Part shown: piece after piece, positions 51,877-61,153 of the stretch | Layout: every line of letters starts with the position of its first letter | Position numbering within the stretch: position 1 is the first letter of the stretch | Position numbers and translations under genes: made by a program | Assembly: GCA_910587155.1 (NCBI GenBank) | Contig: CAJULA010000006.1 | Coordinates: forward strand, 1-64,000 | DNA from: an uncultured Lachnospiraceae bacterium | GTDB taxonomy: Bacteria; Bacillota; Clostridia; Lachnospirales; Lachnospiraceae | Length of the DNA stretch: 64,000 nucleotides | Direction of reading: 5' to 3' | Notes under the pieces: generated by a model | What the model saw: the letters and a program-made list of their open reading frames with translations, nothing else | Told to the model about the DNA's origin: nothing | The model's database searches: none

Positions 51877-52866
51877 GTCGGTAATCCGGTTGATTTCTTT
51901 TTGTTCTTCTTCAGAGAACACGCAATGAGTAAGGATACGGAGATTTTCCAGTATCTGCTCCGGCCTGGATGCGCCGATCAGGACGCTGGTAATCTGCTTA
52001 TCTTTCAGCACCCAGCTCAGTGCCATTTGCGCCAGGGTCTGGCCGCGCTGTGAGGCCAGTGTGTTCAGGGCTCTGATCTTTGCCAGTGTCGGCTGGGAAA
52101 GGGCATCTTTGTGGAGGTATCGGCCGTCTCTGGCCATACGGCTGTTGTCCGGGATTCCATGGAGGTATTTGTCAGTAAGGAGGCCTTGTGCCAGGGGGCT
52201 GAAGGCAAGGATTCCTTTTCCGGCTTTATAGGCAGCCTGTTTCAGACCGTTAGTCTCTATGGTACGGTCCAGGATGGAATAGCGGTTCTGATTGATGATA
52301 AAAGGACAGTGGAGTTCCTTCAGGATGGCAGTGGCCTTTTCCATTGTAGCTCCGTCATAATTGGAGATACCGACATAAAGAGCTTTTCCGCTGCGGACAG
52401 CCTGATCTAGAGCTCCCATGGTCTCCTCCAGAGGAGTCTGCGGATCCATTCTGTGATGGTAGAAAATATCCACATAGTCCAGCCCCATCCGCTGCAGACT
52501 CTGATCCAGGCTGGCCAAAAGATATTTGCGGCTGCCGCCGTCACCATAAGGGCCCGCCCACATATCATAACCGGCTTTGGTGCTGATGATCAGTTCATCC
52601 CGGTAGGGTCTTAATTCTTCCCGGAAGATCTGACCGAAATTACGTTCGGCACGTCCGTATTCCGGGCCATAGTTATTGGCCAGGTCAAAATGGGTGATCC
52701 CATTGTCAAATGCGGTAAAGCAGAGCTGCTTCATGATTTCGTAATCGTTGTGTATGCCGAAGCTGTGCCAGAATCCCAGAGAAATGGCCGGCAGTTTCAG
52801 GCCGCTGTTTCCGGAGTATGTGTATTTCATTGTTCCATATCGGTTATTGTCTGCTGAATAAGACAT
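51871..52866 (-). CDS. L-glyceraldehyde-3-phosphate reductase-like aldo/keto reductase
   Basis: 331 residues, ATG 52866 after AGGGAGGAAAA. Aldo/keto reductase, NADPH-dependent, YghZ/MgrA type. AGYDMWAGPYGDGGSRKYL is the signature of that subfamily; FDLANNYGPEYG holds catalytic Asp and Tyr, VDIFYHHRMDP has the His. C-terminal SVLIGASRPEQI is the NADPH phosphate site. It likely detoxifies aldehydes such as methylglyoxal or glyceraldehyde-3-phosphate. The stop lies in the palindromic repeat. Confidence 0.92.
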   Translation of the reverse strand: MSYSADNNRYGTMKYTYSGNSGLKLPAISLGFWHSFGIHNDYEIMKQLCFTAFDNGITHFDLANNYGPEYGRAERNFGQIFREELRPYRDELIISTKAGYDMWAGPYGDGGSRKYLLASLDQSLQRMGLDYVDIFYHHRMDPQTPLEETMGALDQAVRSGKALYVGISNYDGATMEKATAILKELHCPFIINQNRYSILDRTIETNGLKQAAYKAGKGILAFSPLAQGLLTDKYLHGIPDNSRMARDGRYLHKDALSQPTLAKIRALNTLASQRGQTLAQMALSWVLKDKQITSVLIGASRPEQILENLRILTHCVFSEEEQKEINRITDV

Positions 52867-52926
52867 GACGGTTTTCCTCCCTTTGTATGACCCCGCAGGC
52901 AGAAAGCCATGCGGGGAAGCTGCTCG

Positions 52927-54756
52927 TTATTTTTTCATGGCAGAGCGTTTCCGCATGGTAGGGTCAAGAATTTTTTTGCGGATACGCAAACTTTTGGGGG
53001 TGATTTCCAACAGTTCGTCGGTGTCGATGAATTCCAGTGCCTGTTCCAGACTGAGGATTCTGGGCGGTGTCAGGCGCAGCGCTTCGTCTGCGCTGGAAGA
53101 GCGGGTATTGGTCAGGTGTTTGGTTTTGCAGACGTTCAGTTCGATATCCTCTCCGCGCCCGTTTTGACCGATGACCATGCCTGCGTACACCTTTTCCCCG
53201 GGGCCGATAAAAAGGACTCCGCGTTCCTGTGCATTATAAAGTCCATAGGTGATGGCTTCTCCTGCTTCAAATGCAATCAGCGACCCCTGTTTTCGATATT
53301 GAATATCTCCTTTATAAGGGCCATAACCATCAAAAACGGAGTTCATAATACCATTCCCTTTTGTATCTGTCAGAAATTCCCCCCGGTATCCGATCAGTCC
53401 CCTGGCCGGAATAGAAAATTCAAGCCGCGTATAACCGCCATTGATAGGTTTCATGTTTAGTAATTCCCCTTTGCGGATACTCAGCTTTTCGATGACAGTG
53501 CCGGAGAATTCTTCCGGTACATCCACATAAACAAGCTCCATCGGTTCCTGTTTTTTGCCGTTTTCGTCTGTATGATACAATACTTCTGCCTTGCTGACCG
53601 CGAATTCATAGCCTTCCCGGCGCATGTTTTCGATCAGGACGGACAGATGGAGCTCACCGCGTCCGGATACTTTAAAACTTTCTGTTGTGTCAGTTTCTTC
53701 GACCCGCAGAGAGACATCCGTGTTCAGCTCCCGGAACAGTCGGTCCCGCAGATGACGGCTTGTCACATACTTGCCTTCCTGACCGGCAAGCGGAGAATCA
53801 TTGACAATAAACTGCATGGCAATGGTCGGCTCGGATATTTTCTGAAACGGAATGGGTCTGGGCTGATCGGGAGAACAGAGCGTATCTCCGATATGAATAT
53901 CGGCAATGCCGGAAATCGCCGTTATAGAGCCGAATCTTGCTTCTTTTACCTCTGTTTTGTTCAGTCCGTCAAATTCATACAGCTTGCTTACTTTTACTTT
54001 CTGCTGCTTGTCCGGTTCATGGTGGTTGACGATGACTACTTCCTGTCCCACACAGATAGAACCGTTGTCTACCTTTCCCACGCCAATCCGTCCCACATAT
54101 TCATTATAGTCTATGGTGCTGATAAGCACCTGAGTTCCGGCATCAGGATCCCCCACCGGCGCCGGGATATAGTTCAGGATCGTCTCAAAGAGCGGACTCA
54201 TGTTGGTATTTTCATTGTCCAGATCCAGAGTGGCGATACCTTCTTTGGCGGATGCAAATACGAACGGGCAGTCAAGCTGCTTTTCATTGGCATCCAAATC
54301 AATAAATAACTCCAGTACCTCGTCGATGATTTCCTCCGGACGGGCTTCCGGACGGTCTATCTTGTTAATACAGACGATCACGGGATGATTCAGTTCCAGG
54401 GCCTTTTTCAGTACGAATCTGGTCTGGGGCATGACACCCTCAAAGGCATCGACCACAAGGATGACGCCGTTTACCATTTTCAGTACCCGCTCTACCTCTC
54501 CGCCGAAGTCCGCATGACCCGGCGTGTCTATGATATTGATTTTTGTTCCTTTATACATAACGGCTGTATTTTTGGAAAGGATGGTGATGCCGCGTTCCCG
54601 CTCGATATCGCCGGAATCCATGACACGTTCTGCTATTTCCTGATTTTCACGGAATACACCGCTTTGCTTGAGCAGCTCGTCCACAAGGGTGGTTTTGCCG
54701 TGGTCTACATGGGCAATGATAGCCACATTTCTTACGTCATTTCTTGTCTGTTTCAT
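52927..54756 (-). CDS. typA: Translational GTPase TypA/BipA
   Basis: 609 residues from ATG 54756, after AGGAGGAG; an upstream ATG at 54849 is in frame but not needed. Ribosome-binding GTPase involved in stress and cold response and in 50S assembly. G motifs: AIIAHVDHGKTTLVDE, then TPGHADFGGE, NKIDRPEARP. EF-G-like C-terminal parts and the TypA-specific end are present. Promoter at 54867-54895 on the minus strand. Confidence 0.95.
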   Translation of the reverse strand: MKQTRNDVRNVAIIAHVDHGKTTLVDELLKQSGVFRENQEIAERVMDSGDIERERGITILSKNTAVMYKGTKINIIDTPGHADFGGEVERVLKMVNGVILVVDAFEGVMPQTRFVLKKALELNHPVIVCINKIDRPEARPEEIIDEVLELFIDLDANEKQLDCPFVFASAKEGIATLDLDNENTNMSPLFETILNYIPAPVGDPDAGTQVLISTIDYNEYVGRIGVGKVDNGSICVGQEVVIVNHHEPDKQQKVKVSKLYEFDGLNKTEVKEARFGSITAISGIADIHIGDTLCSPDQPRPIPFQKISEPTIAMQFIVNDSPLAGQEGKYVTSRHLRDRLFRELNTDVSLRVEETDTTESFKVSGRGELHLSVLIENMRREGYEFAVSKAEVLYHTDENGKKQEPMELVYVDVPEEFSGTVIEKLSIRKGELLNMKPINGGYTRLEFSIPARGLIGYRGEFLTDTKGNGIMNSVFDGYGPYKGDIQYRKQGSLIAFEAGEAITYGLYNAQERGVLFIGPGEKVYAGMVIGQNGRGEDIELNVCKTKHLTNTRSSSADEALRLTPPRILSLEQALEFIDTDELLEITPKSLRIRKKILDPTMRKRSAMKK

Positions 54757-54866
54757 AATCTCCTCCTGATACTCCGGACAGCCCACAGGTCTGTAGGAAG
54801 CATAAACTGAAAACAATAAGGCATACATTGTGGTAGCTGTATCAGCCATCAGTGTGCGCCGAGAGA

Positions 54867-54895
54867 ATTATAGCATTACATAAGGAAAGATGCAA
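54867..54895 (-). promoter_or_regulatory. Promoter of typA
   Basis: On the minus strand TTGCAT (54890-54895) and TATAAT (54867-54872) are 17 bases apart, 110 bases before the start codon. The rest of the stretch to 55173 (about 270 bases) has no recognised gene. Confidence 0.8.
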
Positions 54896-55173
54896 GATTT
54901 GCAATTGATATGCCGTGGCAGGCGTTTGCCATAATGAGATGCAAAATCAATCAGACAAAAAGTGACCCGATTCGCCAGCGGCCGTTCCGGCTCAGAATGC
55001 ATGAGAGCAGATGTCGGGCGGGTGCATATGCGGGGCGTGCGGATACCGGTGCGCAAAGAGGCAGACAGGTGTCGAATACTGCGATATTTACGGGTTCTAT
55101 CCCAATAACAGGCACATATAAATAATAGTACATTACTGGAAAAAATTCTTAAACGTAAGAAGGGAGAACAAAG

Positions 55174-55815
55174 ATGACAGATAAGGTAATTGAAAACAAC
55201 CAGGTGACGATCATGGGTGAAGTGATCAGTGAATTTACATTCAGTCATGAAATTTTTGGCGAAGGTTTCTATATGGTAGATGTGGAAGTAGCGCGCCTGA
55301 GTGAATCGTATGATGTGATTCCTGTTATGGTATCGGAACGTCTGATTGATGTCAGTGCCGATTTTAAAGGATGTAATCTGTGCATTACCGGACAGTTCCG
55401 ATCCTATAACAGACACGAAGAGAAGAAAAACAAGCTGGTGCTTTCCGTATTTGCCAGGGAGATCGAATTTCTGGATACAATAGAAGAGAGCGCCAAAACC
55501 AATCAGATATTTCTGGACGGATATATCTGCAAAGAGCCGGTTTACCGGAAGACGCCTCTTGGAAGGGAAATTGCGGATTTGCTGCTGGCAGTCAACAGGC
55601 CTTACGGGAAGTCCGATTACATACCATGTATCTGCTGGGGCAGAAATGCCAGGTATGTCAGCAGTTTTACGGTGGGTTCCAGATGCCTTGTGTGGGGAAG
55701 AATCCAGAGCAGAGAATATGTAAAGAAAATATCGGAAGAGATCACCGAAAAAAGAGTGGCCTATGAGGTTTCGGTGAGCAAGCTGGAGCTGGCAGAGGAC
55801 GAAGAGGAGGATTGA
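55174..55815 (+). CDS. Tandem OB-fold single-stranded DNA-binding protein
   Basis: 213 residues, ATG 55174 after GGGAG. Two SSB-like OB folds in one chain. The first (about 1-105) has VTIMGEVISEFTFSHEIFGE and YDVIPVMVSERL; the second (about 112-205) has FLDGYICKEPVYRKTPLGRE, LAVNRPYGKSDYIPCICWG and VWGRIQSREY, clearly SSB-like. The end is acidic (EDEEED) like an SSB tail but lacks the DDIPF tip. It is divergent from typA. May be a specialised SSB or a fusion paralog of the standard ssb. Confidence 0.85.
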   Translation: MTDKVIENNQVTIMGEVISEFTFSHEIFGEGFYMVDVEVARLSESYDVIPVMVSERLIDVSADFKGCNLCITGQFRSYNRHEEKKNKLVLSVFAREIEFLDTIEESAKTNQIFLDGYICKEPVYRKTPLGREIADLLLAVNRPYGKSDYIPCICWGRNARYVSSFTVGSRCLVWGRIQSREYVKKISEEITEKRVAYEVSVSKLELAEDEEED

Positions 55816-55892
55816 CAGCGGGGCGGATGTCTGCTATGATAGACATGTCAGAAGTGAAAAATTCTGTGGAAAAAGCAGGAAACAGAATATTT

Positions 55893-56108
55893 GATAGAGG
55901 TTGCGTATTTCATCAGTAGCTTTTCCGATGTGTCAGGCACAGGAGAGGGGCAGTGAAAGGGAAATACGCCGAAAGATAAGGTTTCCGTGAGTATCTTATC
56001 TTGGGCATGCATTGAAGAAGTGTATGACTGTCATCTGATTTTGGATGGGGCGCTATCGGTAGAAGGAAACTTTAAGCTGACTCATCTGTATGCTGAGTCA
56101 GCTTTTTT
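55893..56108 (+). promoter_or_regulatory. Lysine riboswitch (L-box) and terminator upstream of dapA
   Basis: Conserved elements occur in order: GATAGAGGTTGCG (55893), CAGTAG (55914), AAAGGGAAATACGCCGAAAG (about 55957), CTTGGGCATGC, GACTGTCAT (56027) and GGGGCGCTATCGG near 56059. They match the L-box layout. A terminator follows: AAGCTGACTCA (56074-56084) pairs with 56094-56104, then T-run to 56108. Lysine is expected to stop transcription into dapA. No covariance model was run. Confidence 0.85.
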
Positions 56109-56116
56109 AATGCGCA

Positions 56117-56220
56117 GGCCCGCATCAGGAAATCTGCTGCCAGGGCAGCATGCGGGCCGCGCGGCGGGCGGGGAGAAAATCTCCCCTGTTCGATTGCGCA
56201 GGGGAGAAGGTCATTCCCCT
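56117..56220 (+). repeat. Three consecutive hairpins between the L-box terminator and dapA
   Basis: GGCCCGCAT/ATGCGGGCC (56117-56158, with an inner GCTGCC/GGCAGC), GGGGAGA/TCTCCCC (56170-56186), and AGGGGA/TCCCCT (56200-56220). The last ends 26 bases before the dapA ATG. They may shape RNA stability or a second level of control. Confidence 0.5.
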
Positions 56221-56245
56221 GTCTGATTTGCAGGAGGAAAGGAAT

Positions 56246-57136
56246 ATGGCATTGTTTAAAGGCGCAGGCGTAGCAATTGTGACACCCTTTCAGAAGGATG
56301 GTTCGGTAGATTATAAGCGGTTTGATCAATTGCTGGACTATCAGATTGAGAATGGAACAGATGCGATCATTGTGTGTGGGACGACAGGAGAATCTTCCAC
56401 GCTCAGTCACGAGGAGCATCTGGATGTGATCCGTCATTGTGTCAGACAGGTGAACGGACGGGTTCCGGTTATCGGAGGCACAGGCTCCAACTGTACGGAG
56501 ACGGCGGTCTATCTGTCCGGGGAGGCTGAGAAAGCCGGTGTGGACGGCCTGCTGGTAGTTTCTCCCTATTATAATAAGGCAACACAAAACGGCCTGTTTT
56601 ATCATTACAAGACAATAGCGGATTCTGTTTCGATCCCCATGATACTTTACAATGTGCCCAGCCGTACAGGCACGAATATTGCGCCGGCCACGGTAGTAAG
56701 GCTGTGCAGGGAAGTGGAAAATATTGTAGGTGTCAAAGAGGCATCGGGCAATATTTCCCAGGTTGCCAGGCTGATGGCGATGGCGGACGGCTGTGTGGAT
56801 CTGTACTCAGGCAATGACGATCAGGTGGTTCCGCTGCTGTCTATGGGCGGTTTGGGTGTGATTTCCGTACTGTCCAATATAGCGCCCCGGGAGACGCATG
56901 ACATGTGCGCGAAATATTTTGCAGGAGATTTGGAAGGCAGCCTGAAGATTCAGCTGGATGCGATTCCGCTGGTGGATGCACTGTTCTGCGAAGTAAATCC
57001 TATTCCGGTGAAGATGGCGCTGAAGCTGCAGGGAAGAGATGAGGGAGTACTGCGTATGCCTCTGTCCGAAATGGAGCCGGAACATGTGGAGATTTTGAAA
57101 AAAGCGATGGAAGCGTTCGGCGTATTGCATAAGTGA
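56246..57136 (+). CDS. dapA: 4-hydroxy-tetrahydrodipicolinate synthase
   Basis: 296 residues from ATG 56246, after GGAGGAAAGG; the frame also runs upstream without a good start. Condenses pyruvate and aspartate semialdehyde, the first committed step of lysine/DAP synthesis. Motifs: VAIVTPFQKDGSVDY, CGTTGESSTL, SPYYNKATQNGL, the Schiff-base Lys K164 in GVKEASGN, and GNDDQVVPLLS. Controlled by the lysine riboswitch upstream. dapB follows after two small membrane genes. Confidence 0.96.
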   Translation: MALFKGAGVAIVTPFQKDGSVDYKRFDQLLDYQIENGTDAIIVCGTTGESSTLSHEEHLDVIRHCVRQVNGRVPVIGGTGSNCTETAVYLSGEAEKAGVDGLLVVSPYYNKATQNGLFYHYKTIADSVSIPMILYNVPSRTGTNIAPATVVRLCREVENIVGVKEASGNISQVARLMAMADGCVDLYSGNDDQVVPLLSMGGLGVISVLSNIAPRETHDMCAKYFAGDLEGSLKIQLDAIPLVDALFCEVNPIPVKMALKLQGRDEGVLRMPLSEMEPEHVEILKKAMEAFGVLHK

Positions 57137-57276
57137 TAGGGATACGCAGCAGAGCAGCCTGTTTTCACTGCTGTAAGCGATAGGCAAATGTTACGAATAT
57201 CTTGACAAAAGTACTGATATTTTGTAATATAATTAAAGTTTGAGAAATCTATATGAGGAAAAGGAGAGAGTGTATT

Positions 57277-57765
57277 ATGGCTAAGGGTAATTCTTGGACG
57301 ATCTCGGACAGTAACGGGATGAACCACAGCATCAGCTGTAAAGTAAAAACATTTGGCGGACCGGAGATTTCGGTGGACACCAATACTTACAGAGTGAAAT
57401 CCAGCAACTGGTTTGTGAATCTGGTAGATTATGCCGTGGACTTTCCGGGTGCTAACTGCCATGTTGTTATGATCGGCGGCAAGAGCAGACTGGCAGTAAA
57501 CGGTACATATCAGGATGACGGCTCCAGGTATGAGCCGGTGACAAGTATTCCTGCGTGGGTATGGGTACTGGTGGCAATCAGTGTGATCGGCGGCTGGTTC
57601 TTCGGCGGACTGCTCTGCCTGGTGATTGGCGCTGCATTGAGTACGGTATACATTTCCGCGGCATTACAGAAGAATACGACGAAAGTGATCATCGCGTTTG
57701 TAGCTTTTCTTGTGATTGCAGCCGTGTTCTTTGGCCTGAACATGATGCTGGTTGGCATGGTATAA
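57277..57765 (+). CDS. Small membrane protein with N-terminal beta-type domain
   Basis: 162 residues from ATG 57277, after GGAGAG; an in-frame ATG at 57253 is upstream. N-terminal about 90 residues look soluble (AKGNSWTISDSNGMNHSIS, FGGPEISVDTNTYRVKSSNW). Then three hydrophobic segments (about residues 95-115, 118-138, 142-160). I do not recognise the family. Followed by another small membrane protein gene after 59 bases, so the two may form a unit. Confidence 0.6.
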   Translation: MAKGNSWTISDSNGMNHSISCKVKTFGGPEISVDTNTYRVKSSNWFVNLVDYAVDFPGANCHVVMIGGKSRLAVNGTYQDDGSRYEPVTSIPAWVWVLVAISVIGGWFFGGLLCLVIGAALSTVYISAALQKNTTKVIIAFVAFLVIAAVFFGLNMMLVGMV

Positions 57766-57824
57766 TTTGCGGAGGATCTGTCCGCCTGCGGACATCATGT
57801 GACTTATGTGAGCAGAGGTAAGAT

Positions 57825-58172
57825 ATGAACGAAAATGAAAATTTGGGCCAGGGCGGCAGCAATAACGGATATAACAGCTATGCGCCCAACAATTATAACG
57901 GGCCGGTGGTCGTGTCCAACGCCATTCCGGAAAAGAGCGGCGGGAAGGCAGTAGGAAGTCTTGTATGCGGTATTATTTCAATTCTTGGCTTCTGGTCTTT
58001 TATTACCATTGTGGTGTCTGTTGTCGGCATTATTCTGGGTATTATCAATATAGCACAGAAAAATCCTCAGAAGGGGATGGCGATTGCAGGGATTATAACA
58101 TCCGTGCTGGGACTGCTGCTTAGTATCGGGTTTTTCTTTCTGTACATTGTAGCCGTTATGGCAGGCTTCTGA
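57825..58172 (+). CDS. DUF4190-type small membrane protein
   Basis: 115 residues, ATG 57825. N-terminal about 40 residues are Asn/Gly/Tyr-rich and outside or cytosolic; two helices follow (about residues 45-72 and 86-112). The central KAVGSLVCGIISILGF...GIINIAQKNPQKGMAIAG pattern matches DUF4190. Function unknown. A terminator follows at 58195. Confidence 0.75.
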   Translation: MNENENLGQGGSNNGYNSYAPNNYNGPVVVSNAIPEKSGGKAVGSLVCGIISILGFWSFITIVVSVVGIILGIINIAQKNPQKGMAIAGIITSVLGLLLSIGFFFLYIVAVMAGF

Positions 58173-58194
58173 CAATGTTAGGAAACGAACAGGA

Positions 58195-58226
58195 GTGCTC
58201 CGGACATGTTCCGGAGCACATTTTAT
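58195..58226 (+). terminator. Terminator after the DUF4190-type gene
   Basis: GTGCTCCGGA (58195-58204) pairs with 58210-58219 around a 5-base loop, followed by ATTTTAT. Confidence 0.8.
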
Positions 58227-58297
58227 ATGCGCACGGGCACCCAGAGGAAAATTTACAGGAAAAGTAATGATTTGATTCAGGAAAGGAGCAGTTGGGT

Positions 58298-59056
58298 ATG
58301 ACCAGAATTATAATTCACGGCTGTAACGGCCGTATGGGACAGGTTATCAGCAGGATGGCGGCAGAAGATCCGGAGACGGAGGTGGCAGCGGGAGTGGACG
58401 TTTCTGATCATATCGTCAACCCATATCCGGTATTTGACAGTATCGGCAAATGTGATGTCCAGGCGGATGTTATCATTGATTTTGCGTCTGCCCAGGCAGT
58501 GGACGGCCTGCTCTCATTCTGTGAAGAGAAAAAGATGCCCTGTGTTTTGTGCACGACCGGACTGAGCGAAGCGCAGCTGCGGCGGGTGGAAGAGGTCTCC
58601 GGGAAGGTGGCCATATTGAGATCGGCCAATATGTCTGTCGGCATCAATCTGCTGTTGAAACTGCTGGCAGAGGCGGCGCCCGTTCTGGCGGCGGCAGGTT
58701 TTGATATGGAAATCGTGGAAAAGCATCATAACCGGAAGCTGGATGCACCCAGCGGTACGGCGTTGGCTCTTGCGGATGCATTAAACGGGGCACTGGATCA
58801 AAGCTATGAATACGTATATGACAGGAGCGGACGCAGGGAGAGCCGTCCGACCGGGGAAATCGGAATTTCCGCTGTCAGAGGCGGTACGATCGTGGGAGAG
58901 CATGATGTGATCTTTGCGGGCACGGATGAAGTCATAACCTTTTCCCACAGTGCCTATTCCAGAGAAGTATTTGCCAAAGGCGCCGTTCAGGCTGCCAAAT
59001 ATCTGGCAGGGAAACCGGCGGGATATTATCATATGAGCGATGTCATCGACGGCTGA
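58298..59056 (+). CDS. dapB: 4-hydroxy-tetrahydrodipicolinate reductase
   Basis: 252 residues from ATG 58298, RBS GGAG; TTG 58292 is a possible but less likely start. Reduces HTPA with NAD(P)H in lysine/DAP synthesis. Motifs: IIIHGCNGRMGQV (nucleotide), VIIDFASAQAV, CTTGLSEAQL, VEKHHNRKLDAPSGTAL with catalytic His and Lys. Slightly short variant as in Firmicutes. With dapA it forms the lysine module; fbp follows after 41 bases. Confidence 0.95.
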   Translation: MTRIIIHGCNGRMGQVISRMAAEDPETEVAAGVDVSDHIVNPYPVFDSIGKCDVQADVIIDFASAQAVDGLLSFCEEKKMPCVLCTTGLSEAQLRRVEEVSGKVAILRSANMSVGINLLLKLLAEAAPVLAAAGFDMEIVEKHHNRKLDAPSGTALALADALNGALDQSYEYVYDRSGRRESRPTGEIGISAVRGGTIVGEHDVIFAGTDEVITFSHSAYSREVFAKGAVQAAKYLAGKPAGYYHMSDVIDG

Positions 59057-59097
59057 TCAGCCGGCTGTATGCCGGCTCATGGATTGGAGGAAAGACG

Positions 59098-61083
59098 ATG
59101 GAAAATGAAAAGATCGGGGCAAACCTGACAGAGATGGAAATGATGTATTTGAAAACACTGGCAAAGCAGTATCCGACCATTGCGACGGCGTCCACCGAGA
59201 TCATCAATCTGCAGGCCATTTTAAATCTTCCCAAAGGGACGGAACATTTTCTGACGGATATCCATGGAGAATATGAACAGTTTAATCATGTGCTGAAAAA
59301 CGGTTCCGGATCGGTGAAATATAAAATTGACGAGGAATTTGGCAATACGCTCAGCAACAAGGACAAGAAAAGTCTTGCCACTCTGATCTATTATCCGCAG
59401 GAGAAGCTGGAACTCGTCCTGCAGCAGGAGGACAATATTGAGGACTGGTACAAGATTACACTGCACAGGCTGGTACAGATTACCAAACGTGTGGCATCCA
59501 AGTATACCCGTTCCAAAGTGCGCAAAGCGCTGCCCGGGGATTTTGCTTATATTATCGAAGAGCTGATTACGGAGAAGGCGGAAGTGCAGGACAAAGAGGC
59601 TTATTATAATGAGATTATCCGTACGATTATCCGTATCGGCAGCGCTCCCGGCTTTATTATTGCGCTCAGCGAACTTATTCAGCGCCTGGTCATTGATCAT
59701 CTGCATATCGTGGGCGATATTTATGACAGGGGTCCGGGACCGCATATTATCATGGAAACCCTGCAGGACTATCATTCCGTGGATATTCAGTGGGGAAATC
59801 ACGATATGGTATGGATGGGAGCGGCCAGCGGGCATCTGGCATGCATCGCCACCGTGATCAGAATGGCGGCCCGCTATGGCAATCTGGACACGTTGGAGGA
59901 CGGATATGGCATTAATCTGATCCCTCTTGTAACCTTTGCCATGGAAACATACAAAGATACCAACTGCGATGTATTTGCCATTAACTACAATACGGATTAT
60001 AATACGAAAGATCTGCGGATGGATATGAAGATGCATAAGGCCATCACCATCCTGCAGCTGAAGCTGGAAGGGCAGCTGATCAAACGCCATCCGGAATTTC
60101 ATATGGAGGACCGTCTGCTTCTCGATAAAATTGACTATGAGAAGCGTACGGTCAGGATCGGGGGCAAAGAGTATGCAATGAAGGATGTGGACTTTCCTAC
60201 GGTCAATCCGGAGCAGCCATATAAGCTGACAACGGAAGAGACACTGCTTATGGAGAGACTGCGGCAGGCGTTTGTCCATTGTGAGAAGCTTCAGCGGCAC
60301 ATCCGCTTCCTTTTTTCCAAAGGCGGGCTGTATAAAGTATACAATTCCAATCTCCTGTATCATGGATGTGTGCCCATGGATGAGATGGGCAATTTCCGCA
60401 GGATGGAAGTCGACGGCAGAGAATATGCAGGGAAAGAGCTGTATGATGTACTGGAGCATTATGCCAGAAAGGGCTTTTATAACCGGCACAATGTATCCGA
60501 AAAGCGCAAAGGGCAGGATATGATCTGGTATATCTGGGCGGGCCCCAATTCTCCCGTATTCGGCAAGGATAAAATGGCTACGTTTGAGCGGTATTTTGTG
60601 GAGGATAAAGAGACTCACAAAGAAGTGAAAAACAGCTACTATCGTCTGATGGACAGGGAAGAGATCGTCAATAAGATTCTGCGGGAATTCGGACTGGATG
60701 AGACAAAGAGTCATATTGTAAATGGCCATGTGCCGGTGGAACTGAAAAAGGGAGAGACACCGATCAAATGCGGCGGCAAGCTGCTCATCATAGACGGAGG
60801 ATTTTCCAGGGCCTATCAGGAAAAGACCGGGATCGCCGGTTATACGCTGATTGCCAATTCCCATGGAATGCGTCTTGTGGCTCATGAGACATTTGAGTCC
60901 AAAGAGGACGCCATACAGAAAGAGTCGGATATCTTCTCGGATTCCATCGTCATAGAGACTGCGGCCAACCGCCTGCGGGTTGCGGATACCTATGCAGGGG
61001 CGGAAATTATGGAAAGCATACGCCATCTGGAACTGCTGTTACAGGCTTATCAGGACGGCAGTCTGGTGGAACGGGTAAAATAA
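59098..61083 (+). CDS. fbp: Fructose-1,6-bisphosphatase class III
   Basis: 661 residues, ATG 59098 after GGAGGAAAG. Hydrolyses fructose-1,6-bisphosphate in gluconeogenesis, the large manganese-dependent class of Firmicutes. Metallophosphatase motifs: TDIHGEYEQF, GDIYDRGPGPH, WGNHDMVWMG and IVNGHVPVELKKGE. Length close to Bacillus Fbp (about 670). Not related to dapB in function; may share its transcript. Confidence 0.95.
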   Translation: MENEKIGANLTEMEMMYLKTLAKQYPTIATASTEIINLQAILNLPKGTEHFLTDIHGEYEQFNHVLKNGSGSVKYKIDEEFGNTLSNKDKKSLATLIYYPQEKLELVLQQEDNIEDWYKITLHRLVQITKRVASKYTRSKVRKALPGDFAYIIEELITEKAEVQDKEAYYNEIIRTIIRIGSAPGFIIALSELIQRLVIDHLHIVGDIYDRGPGPHIIMETLQDYHSVDIQWGNHDMVWMGAASGHLACIATVIRMAARYGNLDTLEDGYGINLIPLVTFAMETYKDTNCDVFAINYNTDYNTKDLRMDMKMHKAITILQLKLEGQLIKRHPEFHMEDRLLLDKIDYEKRTVRIGGKEYAMKDVDFPTVNPEQPYKLTTEETLLMERLRQAFVHCEKLQRHIRFLFSKGGLYKVYNSNLLYHGCVPMDEMGNFRRMEVDGREYAGKELYDVLEHYARKGFYNRHNVSEKRKGQDMIWYIWAGPNSPVFGKDKMATFERYFVEDKETHKEVKNSYYRLMDREEIVNKILREFGLDETKSHIVNGHVPVELKKGETPIKCGGKLLIIDGGFSRAYQEKTGIAGYTLIANSHGMRLVAHETFESKEDAIQKESDIFSDSIVIETAANRLRVADTYAGAEIMESIRHLELLLQAYQDGSLVERVK

Positions 61084-61086
61084 AAG

Positions 61087-61142
61087 GGAAAAGGCCGTCT
61101 GGCACTGTACCGGAAAAACGGACAGTACTGACAGCCTTTTTT
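61087..61142 (+). terminator. Terminator after fbp
   Basis: AAAAGGC (61089) and GCCTTTTTT (61134) enclose further pairing (ACTGT/ACAGT, CCG/CGG). It lies between fbp and a convergent lipoprotein gene and may serve both. Confidence 0.75.
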
Positions 61143-61153
61143 AAAGCAGTCTG

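Noticed and set aside
54868..55416. 182-residue minus-strand frame between typA and the SSB-like gene
   Set aside because: It overlaps the SSB-like gene on the other strand, has no ribosome site and reads as low-information sequence.
59221..61026. 601-residue open frame antisense to fbp
   Set aside because: It overlaps a gene with clear catalytic motifs, has no ribosome site and no recognisable fold; it is a by-product of codon use in fbp.
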